Of a stretch of DNA of 64,000 nt, positions 32,309-41,839 are shown in pieces. The notes beneath the pieces were generated by a model that was not told the DNA's origin, made no database searches, and saw only the letters and a list, made by a program, of their open reading frames with translations. The stretch covers positions 62,001 through 126,000 of the forward strand of contig NZ_MDEN01000069.1 of NCBI RefSeq assembly GCF_001705435.1. The letters run 5' to 3'. Source of the stretch: Pseudomonas graminis. GTDB lineage: Bacteria; Pseudomonadota; Gammaproteobacteria; Pseudomonadales; Pseudomonadaceae. How positions within the stretch are numbered: position 1 is the first letter of the stretch; every line of letters starts with the position of its first letter. The position numbers were made by a program, and so were the translations under genes.

Positions 32309-32707
32309 TTACATGGGGACGACGTAACTCCCTGAGTAACTGGTCGGCACAGGACTTTGTACGTTGTCGATTACCAGTCGAAATGTGCCAGCGCCGAACA
32401 AGCCTGACGGGTCGTACGTTTTACCAGTCACCGAAGACCAACTGCCAGCTTGAAGCTGTTGGACGAACACAGGGACTTGTCCTGAAGCGCCGGTCACATT
32501 GAAGTGATGGGAAGTTGTCCCGCATGTGACCGTGTACGGACCATAGATCACCTGTTGCTCACCTGGGTTTACGGTGCCGGCCGGTATAGCGCCCGAAATT
32601 TTCGTGCAGAAATTCATCGTGCTTGCAATAGGTTGCGCTGCAGTTACACCAGCAAGCGACGCCAGGCTTGCCGCCAGGATCAGTGAAGTCATTTTTTTCT
32701 TGAACAT
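32309..32707 (-). CDS. Secreted small protein of unknown function
   Basis: The start ATG 32707 follows GGAGCTCTAAC. The first ~25 residues are a clear signal peptide (KKKMTSLILAASLASLAG then VTAAQ). The mature 107-residue protein is beta-rich with two cysteines (FCTKISG and VTCGTTSHHFN) that could form one disulphide, and repeated Gly/Ser/Thr turns; it ends SGSYVVPM. I do not recognise the family, though the size and form suit a periplasmic or extracellular beta-sandwich. No neighbour explains it. Confidence 0.7.
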   Translation of the reverse strand: MFKKKMTSLILAASLASLAGVTAAQPIASTMNFCTKISGAIPAGTVNPGEQQVIYGPYTVTCGTTSHHFNVTGASGQVPVFVQQLQAGSWSSVTGKTYDPSGLFGAGTFRLVIDNVQSPVPTSYSGSYVVPM

Positions 32708-33313
32708 GTTAGAGCTCCATTAGCCATTTATTGTTGGGTATCGTCGCGCGGTGTCTCCACCTCGCCGATGACTAATGTTTAAACAGAACGTTGCGTAGGA
32801 ATGTCGCTAGATATGCTGTGGGATTTTTCTGAGCTTTGTTTTTGAGCGGAAGGATGGACCCTCAAGCATAAAAGGCTTCCGGAAATCGTTACTGACCCCA
32901 AAGCAAAAAAAAGCCGCTGCAATCGCAGCGGCCAAATAAGACGTTGAATCCAGGAGCTTCAAAACACAACGTCGGTGACGACGATTGAGCTCCCCCTTCC
33001 TTTGCCACGGTTGGCAGAGGGTGAGGGACTGCTCGGATGGCGCGAAGGTTAAGGGGTTTGCTGTAAGCGAAAAAGCGCAGTTTGTGACAAGCAGTGTTAC
33101 CGCCGCAGCAACAGTAGGACGGCACCACAAAAAGGCGCTGTTCAACTTTATTTCCTGCACAACGGGTCGGCGCCTGTCGCTCATCTCAATCAATAGTTAT
33201 TCCATCGTTCTGCGACTCAGCGGGTTAGATGACAGCTCATTTGGACTGTTCACGTTTTTCACACTTTGGCTGGATGCCTGGGTGGCGTGGATGGTTATCC
33301 TGGAGCTGTAAAG
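32708..33313. other. Intergenic region before the first large toxin
   Basis: 606 bases with no credible protein gene. They hold the candidate small RNA with its terminator (32905-33010), and an AT-richer section at 33150-33300 that may carry the toxin promoter. Several long frames in both directions lack ribosome sites and cross the terminator, and are rejected. Confidence 0.5.
32905..33010 (-). ncRNA. Candidate small RNA ending in a strong terminator
   Basis: On the minus strand GCCGCTGC, loop GATT, GCAGCGGC is followed by eight T residues (32905-32932). No minus-strand coding gene precedes this terminator for several hundred bases, so a non-coding transcript is the simplest reason for it. 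The preceding ~80 bases contain the complementary segments ACGACGTT-like/AACGTC and a GAAGCTCC/GGGGGAGCTC pair that could fold. I recall this end (TATTTGGCCGCTGC) as similar to Pseudomonas RgsA/P16 RNA but cannot confirm it. The 5' end is a guess. Confidence 0.45.
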
Positions 33314-36300
33314 ATGACTCATCGTTCTGTTGAAAACAGTGCCCGCCAGAATGCGGGCTCCCTGCTCGATCATGCAAAAAGCGAAGGCGAGCTGTCGGCG
33401 TCGATCGTCGAGCAACTGCGCCAAGCCCCCACCTTGCAGGAGGCAGCGAGGCAGATGCTGGTCGACGCCCTTGCTCGAAGCACCCGGTTTCCAAACCCTG
33501 ACGCGCTGTTCATTCACAGGAAAAACACGGCCGGGTTCGATCCGCAGCCGCTTGCGCTGACTCAGGCGCTGCTGCACGCCTTTATCGGGGACCGCGCGTA
33601 CCTCGACGATAAACAGGCCGTGGTGTCCACCCGTCGAGATTCTGCTCATCCTGCTCACGCCTTGCCGGGCTGGGACATCGAAGCCATCAGGACGCTGTTT
33701 CCGAGCCTGCTGAGCAAGCTGCCGGGTTTCTTCAAGTTCAGTCTCGACGAGTACTGGACCTTCGAGGAGCAGACCTTCACGCCCATTCCCGGCGAGGACG
33801 CTGTGACGGGTACGCGCGATGTTGTGCTGGAGAAGCTGCAGTCCTGGGTTTTCCACCATGCCATCCAGTTGGCCGTCGGCGAACGTGAGCTGGACGGGGC
33901 GGACCGGACTCGGCTGCGACAGGTGGTTGACGATGTTGATTGCAAAGGTCGTTATGCCGTGTCGTTGCGCACATCGGAAGGCGCTGCGCTTCCGCTGATC
34001 GGCGCTTTTGTGGCAACCGCTGAAAATACCGACAGCTCGTCCCTGGCTGCCGATGGAAACAGCTCACCCGTGTTCCTCATGACCCCGGCGGGCGGGGTGG
34101 AAAAGTTCGCCACGCTTGGGGCGATGGAGGCGTCTCTGTATCACCGCCTTGGCGAAGAGGACTCACGCGAACTCTTGGCGGGTTACCTCTCGCTCGAACA
34201 CCAGTTGCTGATCGCCGAGGCCGCCCCGGGCTCGGTGCAGCTGAGTTACTCGCTGCTGAACGATACGCCCGCTGCGCGCTTTATCGCGAGCTTGCAAGAG
34301 AAGCAGATCAACGACTTCGATCACCTCAGTGCCCAGGCATCGCTGAGCGGTGGCGACTCGCAGGCACTGCTGCGGATGTTCGACGACGTCAGCCGCCTGG
34401 ATGATCTGGAGCAGGCCCTGAATGTTCGCTATCTGGCTCTGCTGGCATTCGTGCAGGAGCGCAGCCTGCCGGATTGGCTCACGTCCGCCCCTGCTGCTGA
34501 CCGTCAGCGCTATGACGCGCTCGCGCAAGAGCAGGCGCGTTGTGAGGAGGGTGTGCAGGCGCAACTGGTTGGCACCGAAACGGCTGAAATCTATGCGCGT
34601 CGAGAAATCGCCGCCTACCTCATGAAGCACTTGGGCTATACGTTCGATCCTTCCAGCCTGAGGATCAATCTACCGGATGAAATGTCCTTCTCTGATGAGC
34701 CGCTGAGAACCGTTTACACGAATACATTGCTTGGCTTTGCCCTCGAAGGCATGCCCGAGGTCGAGCTTCGCCTGGGGCCGAGTATTGAGATTGACCCCGC
34801 GTACTCCCATCTGCGCCTGAATTTCGATTTTGTCTGCCGTTTGGTGCGAGACCTCGATTTGAAGCGGCGCTACGGGCTCGAGTTGGAGCGCCGCTACCGC
34901 GAGCAGGACACCCTGAAAGCCCTGAGTGCCTTGCGCGCGAGCGATATCGCATTGAGTGCCTGCGCGGCAACGCTTCAAGGGCATCTGTCGGAACGCGGCC
35001 AGGCGCTGATTGAGCGCGTGCAGGCCAATCTAGGCAGAGACAGCACGTTGAAAATCGGAGCCTTGTACCTCAAGGGCGGCAACCGGAGGCTCGAGGATGT
35101 GGTTGTTCTGCGTGAGATCCGCGGCAAGGATGAATTCTATGTGCTTTATGCGCCCGGCCACCCGAGCGGCCGCGATCTGTTCGATTTCTCCACCTGGCGT
35201 GAATTGTCGTTTGAAATCCGCAGTTGGCTGGCGACCCCACAGGGCGCGCAGTACTTGCTGGATCAAACGGTCGTCAACCCGGATCATCACGTCGTCCCTT
35301 ATATCGCGAGAGTTCAGTTGGTGCCCTCGGAGTGGACTGCCGACAGCGTGCAGTTCATCTCCATCAATGGCTCCTTCCTTACGGATGCACTGTCGGGCCT
35401 GAGTTATTACAAGATCGAGCAAATTCTGGCGCGGGATCCGAGTGTGTCCAGTGCGCGGATGCAGCACGTTACCGATCAGCAGCGGACCGCGCAGGTGTTG
35501 CTGGACCACCGGATTGAGGCACTGAATGCCGCTTACGACAAATTCGGCATCACGCCTTGGCGTGAAGCGGCCAGGCGTGAATGCGAACGCTTGATCACTG
35601 CGCACTTGAGGGCCTCCGGCATACCGGGAAGTATCGACCCGGATACCGTGTTCTGCGATCTGGAGAACGCAACGGCTGAGGGCCAGCCCGATTTTGGCCG
35701 CTATACCACGCTCAAGTGCCTGACAGATCTGTTCATGGTGGGTTACTCGGAGGAAGAGTACGCCTTTCACCCCGCCGCCACGTTGCACTCATCCATCGGC
35801 CAGGACCTTTCCGCACTTTCCGGCGCAATCGTTGACAGCATGATCCGCGGCTCAAATTACGCGGATGAGTACCTGACGCAGCTGCGCCGACATACCTGGA
35901 GCATTTCCAATTCCCCGCCCAAGACGATCGTCGCCTTGTTCTCCCGCAAGACTCATTACCAGATGCGCCGTGACGCGCTGGACGAATATGTCGCCGGGCG
36001 CCTTGCGCTCGATCAGTACAACTGGCTCGTACGGATGATTGCAGGGCTGGATGGCAGCATTGTCGGGAATACGGTGGAGACTCCGGGAACGTTTCATCGA
36101 TTGGTGATGGAGCACAAGACACTTGTCGATATCTACCTCTTCAAACCGGACGCCACCCACGCCCGCTTTGGGACGCTGGCCTACACGCCTGACGCGCCTG
36201 ATGGTCATCTGTTTCGTCAGGAGGACGACATTGTTCGCTCGATGTCGCGCCCTGGCATGAACCGGTATTACTACGACCGCGCGAACTTCAGGGCTCAGGG

Positions 36301-36763
36301 CACCATCGGCCCATTGCTGCAAAAACTTGAACAGTCGCCCATGGTGGGGAACACGTTCTACAAGGTCGCTCACTCAGTGCCGTCGGTCAGGAACTTCGAA
36401 GATCTGCACGACTTCATCGTGACCCACTTGATGGTGGACATTGATGCTCAGACCGAGAGTGTCAATGAGCGGCGCTTGCTCAAGACGTACAACTTTGTTC
36501 GCAAATACGGCGGCTATGTTGCAAATCTGAACCCGAAAACCAAAGCGGTGTGGACAGCCCTGCACGCGACGGTCGATCTGTTTCGGGGCATTTACGCCTA
36601 CCAGGACGGCAACCATGAACGCGCGAAACGCTACTTCATCGATGCTGCGAAGGGCGCCTACAAAACCGCCAAGCAAGTCCGCAAGATCCGTAAGGCGGAG
36701 AAATTGAAGCGCCTGGGCAAGACGTCAAAGCCGTCGTCGGTTGGGCTGCCGCAGTTCCGATGA
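33314..36763 (+). CDS. Dermonecrotic-toxin-like large protein, copy 1
   Basis: The start ATG 33314 follows GGAGCTGTAAAG. The product has 1149 residues with no signal peptide. It belongs to the Pseudomonas group annotated as dermonecrotic toxin domain or DUF6543 proteins. Blocks shared with the second copy are an N-terminal region, a central REIAAYLMKHLGYTFDP block, the module FYVLYAPGHPSGRDLF followed by FSTWRELSFEIRSWLAT, the DTVFCDLENAT segment, SSIGQDLSALSG, a second module YTPDAPDGHLFR, and a C-terminal helical part with AVWTALHATVDLFRGI. Activity is not known and no catalytic triad could be identified. Its stop codon touches the stop of a sirB1 remnant on the other strand. No immunity gene is apparent. 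Confidence 0.75.
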   Translation: MTHRSVENSARQNAGSLLDHAKSEGELSASIVEQLRQAPTLQEAARQMLVDALARSTRFPNPDALFIHRKNTAGFDPQPLALTQALLHAFIGDRAYLDDKQAVVSTRRDSAHPAHALPGWDIEAIRTLFPSLLSKLPGFFKFSLDEYWTFEEQTFTPIPGEDAVTGTRDVVLEKLQSWVFHHAIQLAVGERELDGADRTRLRQVVDDVDCKGRYAVSLRTSEGAALPLIGAFVATAENTDSSSLAADGNSSPVFLMTPAGGVEKFATLGAMEASLYHRLGEEDSRELLAGYLSLEHQLLIAEAAPGSVQLSYSLLNDTPAARFIASLQEKQINDFDHLSAQASLSGGDSQALLRMFDDVSRLDDLEQALNVRYLALLAFVQERSLPDWLTSAPAADRQRYDALAQEQARCEEGVQAQLVGTETAEIYARREIAAYLMKHLGYTFDPSSLRINLPDEMSFSDEPLRTVYTNTLLGFALEGMPEVELRLGPSIEIDPAYSHLRLNFDFVCRLVRDLDLKRRYGLELERRYREQDTLKALSALRASDIALSACAATLQGHLSERGQALIERVQANLGRDSTLKIGALYLKGGNRRLEDVVVLREIRGKDEFYVLYAPGHPSGRDLFDFSTWRELSFEIRSWLATPQGAQYLLDQTVVNPDHHVVPYIARVQLVPSEWTADSVQFISINGSFLTDALSGLSYYKIEQILARDPSVSSARMQHVTDQQRTAQVLLDHRIEALNAAYDKFGITPWREAARRECERLITAHLRASGIPGSIDPDTVFCDLENATAEGQPDFGRYTTLKCLTDLFMVGYSEEEYAFHPAATLHSSIGQDLSALSGAIVDSMIRGSNYADEYLTQLRRHTWSISNSPPKTIVALFSRKTHYQMRRDALDEYVAGRLALDQYNWLVRMIAGLDGSIVGNTVETPGTFHRLVMEHKTLVDIYLFKPDATHARFGTLAYTPDAPDGHLFRQEDDIVRSMSRPGMNRYYYDRANFRAQGTIGPLLQKLEQSPMVGNTFYKVAHSVPSVRNFEDLHDFIVTHLMVDIDAQTESVNERRLLKTYNFVRKYGGYVANLNPKTKAVWTALHATVDLFRGIYAYQDGNHERAKRYFIDAAKGAYKTAKQVRKIRKAEKLKRLGKTSKPSSVGLPQFR

Positions 36764-36985
36764 TCAATGCAGCGCACCCATTCCGGGGAGCTGAACCAGA
36801 CATTGAGTGAGCCGCACCCGTTGAACCGGGTCAGCACTCAACATCAACGCATGCTCCAGGTCGAAACGTTCGGCCTGGGGCAGTCCAGATGCTGGTACAG
36901 GCTGGCACGGGCGAGGTAATCGCTGGTGCTGGTCTGGCCCAGTTCTATCACTCGATTGGCGCTCTTGACTGAGGCAAGCCCGTCA
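36764..36985 (-). pseudogene. sirB1 3'-end remnant
   Basis: Read leftwards, this encodes ERFDLEHALMLSADPVQR, then LTQCLVQLPGMGALH and a TGA at 36764-36766. It is homologous to the C-terminus of the intact sirB1 gene at 40841 (ERFDLEHALMLSDDPLQK, ending SLPSGRAIH). At DNA level 36835-36955 is almost identical to 40913-41034 apart from one missing G at 36879 and a few substitutions. The distal end is more diverged. The missing base shifts the frame, and nothing upstream continues the gene. The 5' limit is approximate. Confidence 0.85.
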
Positions 36986-37367
36986 GCAGTCGCAGCAGCG
37001 CAAACCAAACGTTGATTCAGGCGCTAACAATACAGCGTTGAGTGACTGCTTCAGCCATTAAGAAAAATCAGTCATTCATCAGACTTCAAACCCTCAACTT
37101 TGAATGCGCCCATCGATGTTTTCGGGGGCCGCAGACGGCTGGATTTCCGCTTTGCACTCTGACATCGCAACAGTAGGAGAAGACTCCAGTCAGTCGAATA
37201 CGGTGTTCATTTCCTGCGAACTGCGTCCTTCCAGCCTGATTAGCCAAGCAATATGTACCGCTTACCAAGCTGAGCAAACGTCAGAAAATAGCCCGGTCGA
37301 ACCGCTTACGTTGTACCCATTGGCCGGATGCCGGTGGGCGTGACGGTTCTTTATCGGAGCTGTATCC
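36986..37367. other. Intergenic region before the second large toxin
   Basis: These 382 bases run from the sirB1 remnant to the second toxin. They are AT-richer than the flanks, with a possible promoter in the interval 37040-37100 and a ribosome site GGAGCTGTA just before 37368, nearly the same as that of copy 1. The short frames here have no recognisable product. Confidence 0.45.
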
Positions 37368-40300
37368 ATGAATGATTTATCTGCTGCAATTCCCTTCAAT
37401 AACCAAGGTGCGCTTCAGCAGCACGCCACCACCCGGCACTTTCTCGCCTTTACCACGGCGTGCTCGCAATGCACCTCGGTACTGGACAAGCTCCCCTCGC
37501 TTCGTGATGTCGCTTTTGACCGCCTTTCAAGCTTTCTGCGCGGGAATGTATCAGTGTGGAACCCGGACATTATTTTTCTGAACACCGCGTCCGCGTCCGG
37601 AGCGGTGCAAAGTTCGCGTTCACTTACTGATGCCCTGATTCAGGCGATGACGCAAGGGGCTAGCGCCTTCGATCAAGATTCCCAACGCCTGTATTACCGC
37701 CACGACAGCACCGAGGTGCAGCACCTGGTGGCAGAAAAAGATTTCTCCACGATCAAAAGTATTTTTGGCCAAGTGCTGGCGATGTTTCCCGGGGCTTATC
37801 ACGCGGCGCTTGGCTGGGCATGGGACAGCCGTGAGCATTCCCCGGCGGGCGGCAATAGTGCGGCGCGCCACGAAATCGTCAGTGCGCATCATCATTCGGC
37901 GCTCAAGCACGACATTGAGTTTCAGGTTATTGAGCAGCGACTCAACGACGAGGAAAAAAAACGCCTGCTGCATGCATTGAGTCACCAACCCACTGGCGGG
38001 CTTTTCAAGATATCCCTGCGTCTGTCGCGCGAAATGACAGCACCGCTGCTCTCGGTCTTCGCGGTCGCGCGGGATGAACAGGCGGTCGATGTCCGCCACG
38101 CCTCCGGACCCTGTTATCTGGTCATGGCCGCAGGCGGAGTTGAGCGGTATGAGTCTTTTTCTGAGCTCAACAGCCAGCTGGCTCGGCGACTGTCCTGGCC
38201 ATCGGGTAAGGAGCCGTTGCTGAAAAACCTTTATTTATCGGATCTTGCGGGATTGCCCGAAAATCACGTTTTCGGCAACGACGATCTTGAATACGAGCCT
38301 TGTATCGAGCCACTGCTGCACTGCCATGTTCAGGGACTTCGTAACAAGCAGGCCATGGACTTCGAGTTTCTGGTGCAACAGGCCAGAGCGAACAGCGAGG
38401 GCAATCACACCTTTTTGAAAAAAGTCAGTGAAGTGCAGGTGTGTGCTCATATTGATGAAGGGATGGGGCACCGATTCAGGAGCCTTTCCATTCGTGCCGA
38501 GGATCTCACTCAGCCTCAATGGCTTAAATACGCGGCCCCCGAGAAGCGCGAGCACTATGCGAACCTCAATAACCAATTCAGCGAACGCAATCGTGCAGTT
38601 GATGCGCTGTTTGAGGGGCTGGAATCGTTGGAAGTATTTGCCCGTCATGAGATTGATCGCTATGTGCGCAGGCATCTGGGCTATTCGATCGACGCGCAGC
38701 AAATAATGATCAGCGTGCCGGATGAGTTTGACCTTCAGGGCGGCACTTTTTCGGCGAACCACCGCAAGTCGCTGCTTGATTTCGCGATGCATGGCCTGCC
38801 GGCAGTTTCAGGTCCCGGCAAGGTGATCGTCCCTGCTGCGTATTCAAATCCTGCGTTTACATTCGAGTTTGTGAAAACAATGCTTGATGAGCTGGATGTG
38901 CAGCGCCGTTACCTGCAGCAGCTCAGGGCGCAGTTTACCCATGAGGAGACCTTGCGAGCCCTGACCCACAGGCGAGACGCCGCGTTGGCGCTGAGTGCTT
39001 GGGCTGCTGTGCTGCAAGGCCATCTGATGGACGACCGAAGCCAGGACCTCATCCATCTGGTGCGCGCCGACATTATTCAAGACGGTGCAGTGATGACGCT
39101 GGGCAGCCTGAAACTGGCTGTCAACGGCATGCGCTTCAAAGATCTGCTGGTGTTCCGTAAGCAGGATGCGGCAGGCGACGATCATTACGTTCTTTACGCA
39201 CCCGGTGCGCCAGGCGGCCAGGATATGTTCGGGTTCAGCTCGTGGCGCCAGTTGTCCTTTGAAGTCGGCAGCTGGCTGGCGACCGATGCGGGCGGCAATT
39301 ATGTGCAAGACCAGACGGCTTTAACCGCCGAGGCTGACCATTCCGATTTTCTGGAAAAAGTTCGTCTCAAGGGCACGTTGTGGGGTGAGTCCAGTATCGT
39401 TTTCCATGAGCTGGAAGGGGACAACTTCGAAGATCGTCTCTCAGATGCAATTCGTCATAAGGTCGACCGGACGCTGACTCGGGATGATGCTGATTTGTTG
39501 GGGTTCACCATGGAAACTGCTTATGCGAACCGTGGCGCCCTTGCATTGCTTGATCATCGGGTCAGCGAACTGAACAAGGCGTTTGTGCACACAACGCAGG
39601 CGATGGTGTCTTTCGAGCAATTCGCCAGGAGCGAAGGCAGCAAGCTGCTCAATGATTACATTGCCAGCCAAGGCATCAACGAGCGCGTCGATACCGATAC
39701 GATCTTCGTGGATCTGGAGAACGCTGCGTACGTCGCGAATCCGGACTTCAGTGCGTACACGGGGCTGAGGTCCTTGACCAGCCTGTTCATGGAAGGGTTT
39801 TCCGACCAGTACGCTTTTACTCCTGCGGCGCCGATGTACTCCTCGGTAGGGCAGGACCTCAGGGCGCTGCCCTTGTACTTCGTCCAACGAGTGGACAAAT
39901 CGTTGCGGGAAGCGGCGTTGGGTGAGCGTTACATCCAGTGGATCAGGAGAGAGTTCCTGGACACCTCTCACGAGCAGTATCGCTATCGCAGGGCTTTATT
40001 TGGCAGGCGTCTGCAGTTCGATATGCGCTCAGCTGCGATGCGAGAATTTTTGAAAGGCAATTTATCCACTGCGCAATATCAATGGTTGGTGCCATTGATT
40101 GTTTCGCTGGATAAGCAGGTGCTCGACAAAAACGAGGGGCTGCAACGCCGTATCAGCCGCAGCAGCGCTTCAATGTTCCGCTTTGCCGGTTACATTGTTC
40201 AAGGCGTTTATATGCTCCGGGATTTCAGCTCCTCGGATGGCGACTTCAATCTGTTATATACCCCTGATGCTCCCGATGGCGTCAGCTTCCGAAAGGTGAC

Positions 40301-40844
40301 CGACTACGTGCAACTTATGCGCTCGCCTGCCATGCGCCACTATTACTACCTTCGTGTTCCCTACAAAGGACAGCCGAGTGTGGGGTCTCGTTTCGACGCC
40401 ATGGACCGCAATCTCCCGGTGCAGTGGGTCCGCGTTGAAAACAGGGAGCACCAGAATACCGATCGAATCACTGACATCCATGAACTTTACAACGAACAAA
40501 TCAGTCGCATCATTGCCGATGTCGATGCTCAGACCAAAAGCCGGACGAAGCGCTGGCTCGAGAAGGTTTATTCGGTTGTAAGGTTACTCGGCTCCGTGCT
40601 GCTGATGCCGTTTCCCGGTGGAGCGCTTGCATGGACAGTGCTTCACACCGCCATCGATATACAACGAGGCTTGCTCGCCTATCACGACGGAGACCGCGCG
40701 ACCGCGTCCTGGTTTTTTGGATCTGCTGTCTTTGGATCAATACTGGGAGGCACCGGCGTCAAGACAGTCCTGACTCATGATAAGGCACTGGTCATCAAAG
40801 TCGGTCAGTGGGCGGTAAAAAAACTGGCAGCCCAGACCGTTTAA
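37368..40844 (+). CDS. Dermonecrotic-toxin-like large protein, copy 2
   Basis: The start ATG 37368 follows CGGAGCTGTATCC. The product has 1158 residues and is a diverged paralogue of the gene at 33314, clearly alignable over most of its length. Shared landmarks are HEIDRYVRRHLGYSIDA, YVLYAPGAPGGQDMFGF followed by SSWRQLSFEVGSWLAT, DTIFVDLENAAY, SSVGQDLRALP, YTPDAPDGVSFR, and the closing AWTVLHTAIDIQRG. A more hydrophobic C-terminal stretch (LLGSVLLMPFPGGALAW) could be membrane-active. No signal peptide, no catalytic motif I can name and no immunity partner. It ends exactly against the convergent sirB1 stop (shared TTAA). Confidence 0.75.
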   Translation: MNDLSAAIPFNNQGALQQHATTRHFLAFTTACSQCTSVLDKLPSLRDVAFDRLSSFLRGNVSVWNPDIIFLNTASASGAVQSSRSLTDALIQAMTQGASAFDQDSQRLYYRHDSTEVQHLVAEKDFSTIKSIFGQVLAMFPGAYHAALGWAWDSREHSPAGGNSAARHEIVSAHHHSALKHDIEFQVIEQRLNDEEKKRLLHALSHQPTGGLFKISLRLSREMTAPLLSVFAVARDEQAVDVRHASGPCYLVMAAGGVERYESFSELNSQLARRLSWPSGKEPLLKNLYLSDLAGLPENHVFGNDDLEYEPCIEPLLHCHVQGLRNKQAMDFEFLVQQARANSEGNHTFLKKVSEVQVCAHIDEGMGHRFRSLSIRAEDLTQPQWLKYAAPEKREHYANLNNQFSERNRAVDALFEGLESLEVFARHEIDRYVRRHLGYSIDAQQIMISVPDEFDLQGGTFSANHRKSLLDFAMHGLPAVSGPGKVIVPAAYSNPAFTFEFVKTMLDELDVQRRYLQQLRAQFTHEETLRALTHRRDAALALSAWAAVLQGHLMDDRSQDLIHLVRADIIQDGAVMTLGSLKLAVNGMRFKDLLVFRKQDAAGDDHYVLYAPGAPGGQDMFGFSSWRQLSFEVGSWLATDAGGNYVQDQTALTAEADHSDFLEKVRLKGTLWGESSIVFHELEGDNFEDRLSDAIRHKVDRTLTRDDADLLGFTMETAYANRGALALLDHRVSELNKAFVHTTQAMVSFEQFARSEGSKLLNDYIASQGINERVDTDTIFVDLENAAYVANPDFSAYTGLRSLTSLFMEGFSDQYAFTPAAPMYSSVGQDLRALPLYFVQRVDKSLREAALGERYIQWIRREFLDTSHEQYRYRRALFGRRLQFDMRSAAMREFLKGNLSTAQYQWLVPLIVSLDKQVLDKNEGLQRRISRSSASMFRFAGYIVQGVYMLRDFSSSDGDFNLLYTPDAPDGVSFRKVTDYVQLMRSPAMRHYYYLRVPYKGQPSVGSRFDAMDRNLPVQWVRVENREHQNTDRITDIHELYNEQISRIIADVDAQTKSRTKRWLEKVYSVVRLLGSVLLMPFPGGALAWTVLHTAIDIQRGLLAYHDGDRATASWFFGSAVFGSILGGTGVKTVLTHDKALVIKVGQWAVKKLAAQTV

Positions 40845-41644
40845 TGGATGGCGCGCCCACTCGGCAGAGACTGCAGACGCTGCGTCAGGCGCAACTTCTG
40901 CAACGGGTCATCACTCAACATCAACGCATGCTCCAGGTCGAAACGTTCGGCCTGGGGGCAGTCCAGATGCTGGTACAGGCTGGCACGGGCGAGGTAATCG
41001 CTGGTGCTGGCCTGGCCCAGTTCCATCACGCGGGTTGCGTCTTTAAGTGCCGCGAGCAAATCATCGTTTAACTGATGCAGATAGCGCAGGTTTCGCGAGA
41101 GGCGTTGAAGCATGGCTGCAGGCGTCGCGGTTTTCATGTGCTCAGCCTTGAGCGGCATGTCCGCGCCGAACTGACGCAGGAGCAACTCACGGCAGTCCTT
41201 GGGGTAGAGCCTGCGTCCGCCGCATGGGTCCAGGGTATGGTCGGCGCTGGGCACCCGCAGCAGAAAATGCCCCGGGAAGTTCACGCCTTCGAGGGGAATC
41301 TCCAGTCGCTTCGCTATTTCCAGCGCAACCAGCGCCAGCCCCAGCGGCTGGCCGCGATGACGTTCAAGCACTTTGTGAATCAAGGCAGCCTGGGGTTTGG
41401 GCTGAGCGGCATCGTCTTGCTGGAACCCCAGCGTCGCCAGTTGCCGAAGCAAGGGCTGGGCAAGCTCGGCGACCGGCAATAAAGGTAATGCCGCACTGAC
41501 ACTGCGCTCCAGCGCGGCGAGCTGATCGCGAATAACCTTAACATCAACTTCCCCGTCGTGCTCCGCAGCGATCCATACCGCAGCGTCGAATGTGGAGGGC
41601 GGGTTCCGTTCTAGACAGGCAATGCATTGCTGGCGCGGATTCAT
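40841..41644 (-). CDS. sirB1: SirB1 family protein
   Basis: This 267-residue protein has an N-terminal transglutaminase-like domain (VLERHRGQPLGLALVALEIA, then GVNFPGHFLLRVPSAD, in which Cys is replaced as usual for the family) and a C-terminal TPR-like part (DYLARASLYQHLDCPQAERF). Function is not well defined. It starts at ATG 41644 and its stop overlaps that of the second large toxin. A fragment of this gene lies between the two toxin genes, which makes this 3' end the apparent landing point. Confidence 0.9.
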   Translation of the reverse strand: MNPRQQCIACLERNPPSTFDAAVWIAAEHDGEVDVKVIRDQLAALERSVSAALPLLPVAELAQPLLRQLATLGFQQDDAAQPKPQAALIHKVLERHRGQPLGLALVALEIAKRLEIPLEGVNFPGHFLLRVPSADHTLDPCGGRRLYPKDCRELLLRQFGADMPLKAEHMKTATPAAMLQRLSRNLRYLHQLNDDLLAALKDATRVMELGQASTSDYLARASLYQHLDCPQAERFDLEHALMLSDDPLQKLRLTQRLQSLPSGRAIH

Positions 41645-41839
41645 CGACTTCTCCGGCAGGATAAGACGGCTGAGAAGAACTAAAGGATGACTCTGTTTTA
41701 GCCTTGGCCGCTGCCTTCGTCCAGCGTTGATTCATCGCGCGTGGCCAACAGCAGTCCGTCGTCCGGATCCGCTCGGCCCGACCTTCTTTTTTTCATTCAG
41801 CGCCTATACTCGCCAGTACGAAAAAGGGGAGCAGTGCCC

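Noticed and set aside
32807..33193. 128-codon minus-strand frame over the candidate small RNA
   Set aside because: It runs through the terminator hairpin, has no ribosome site and no known similarity.
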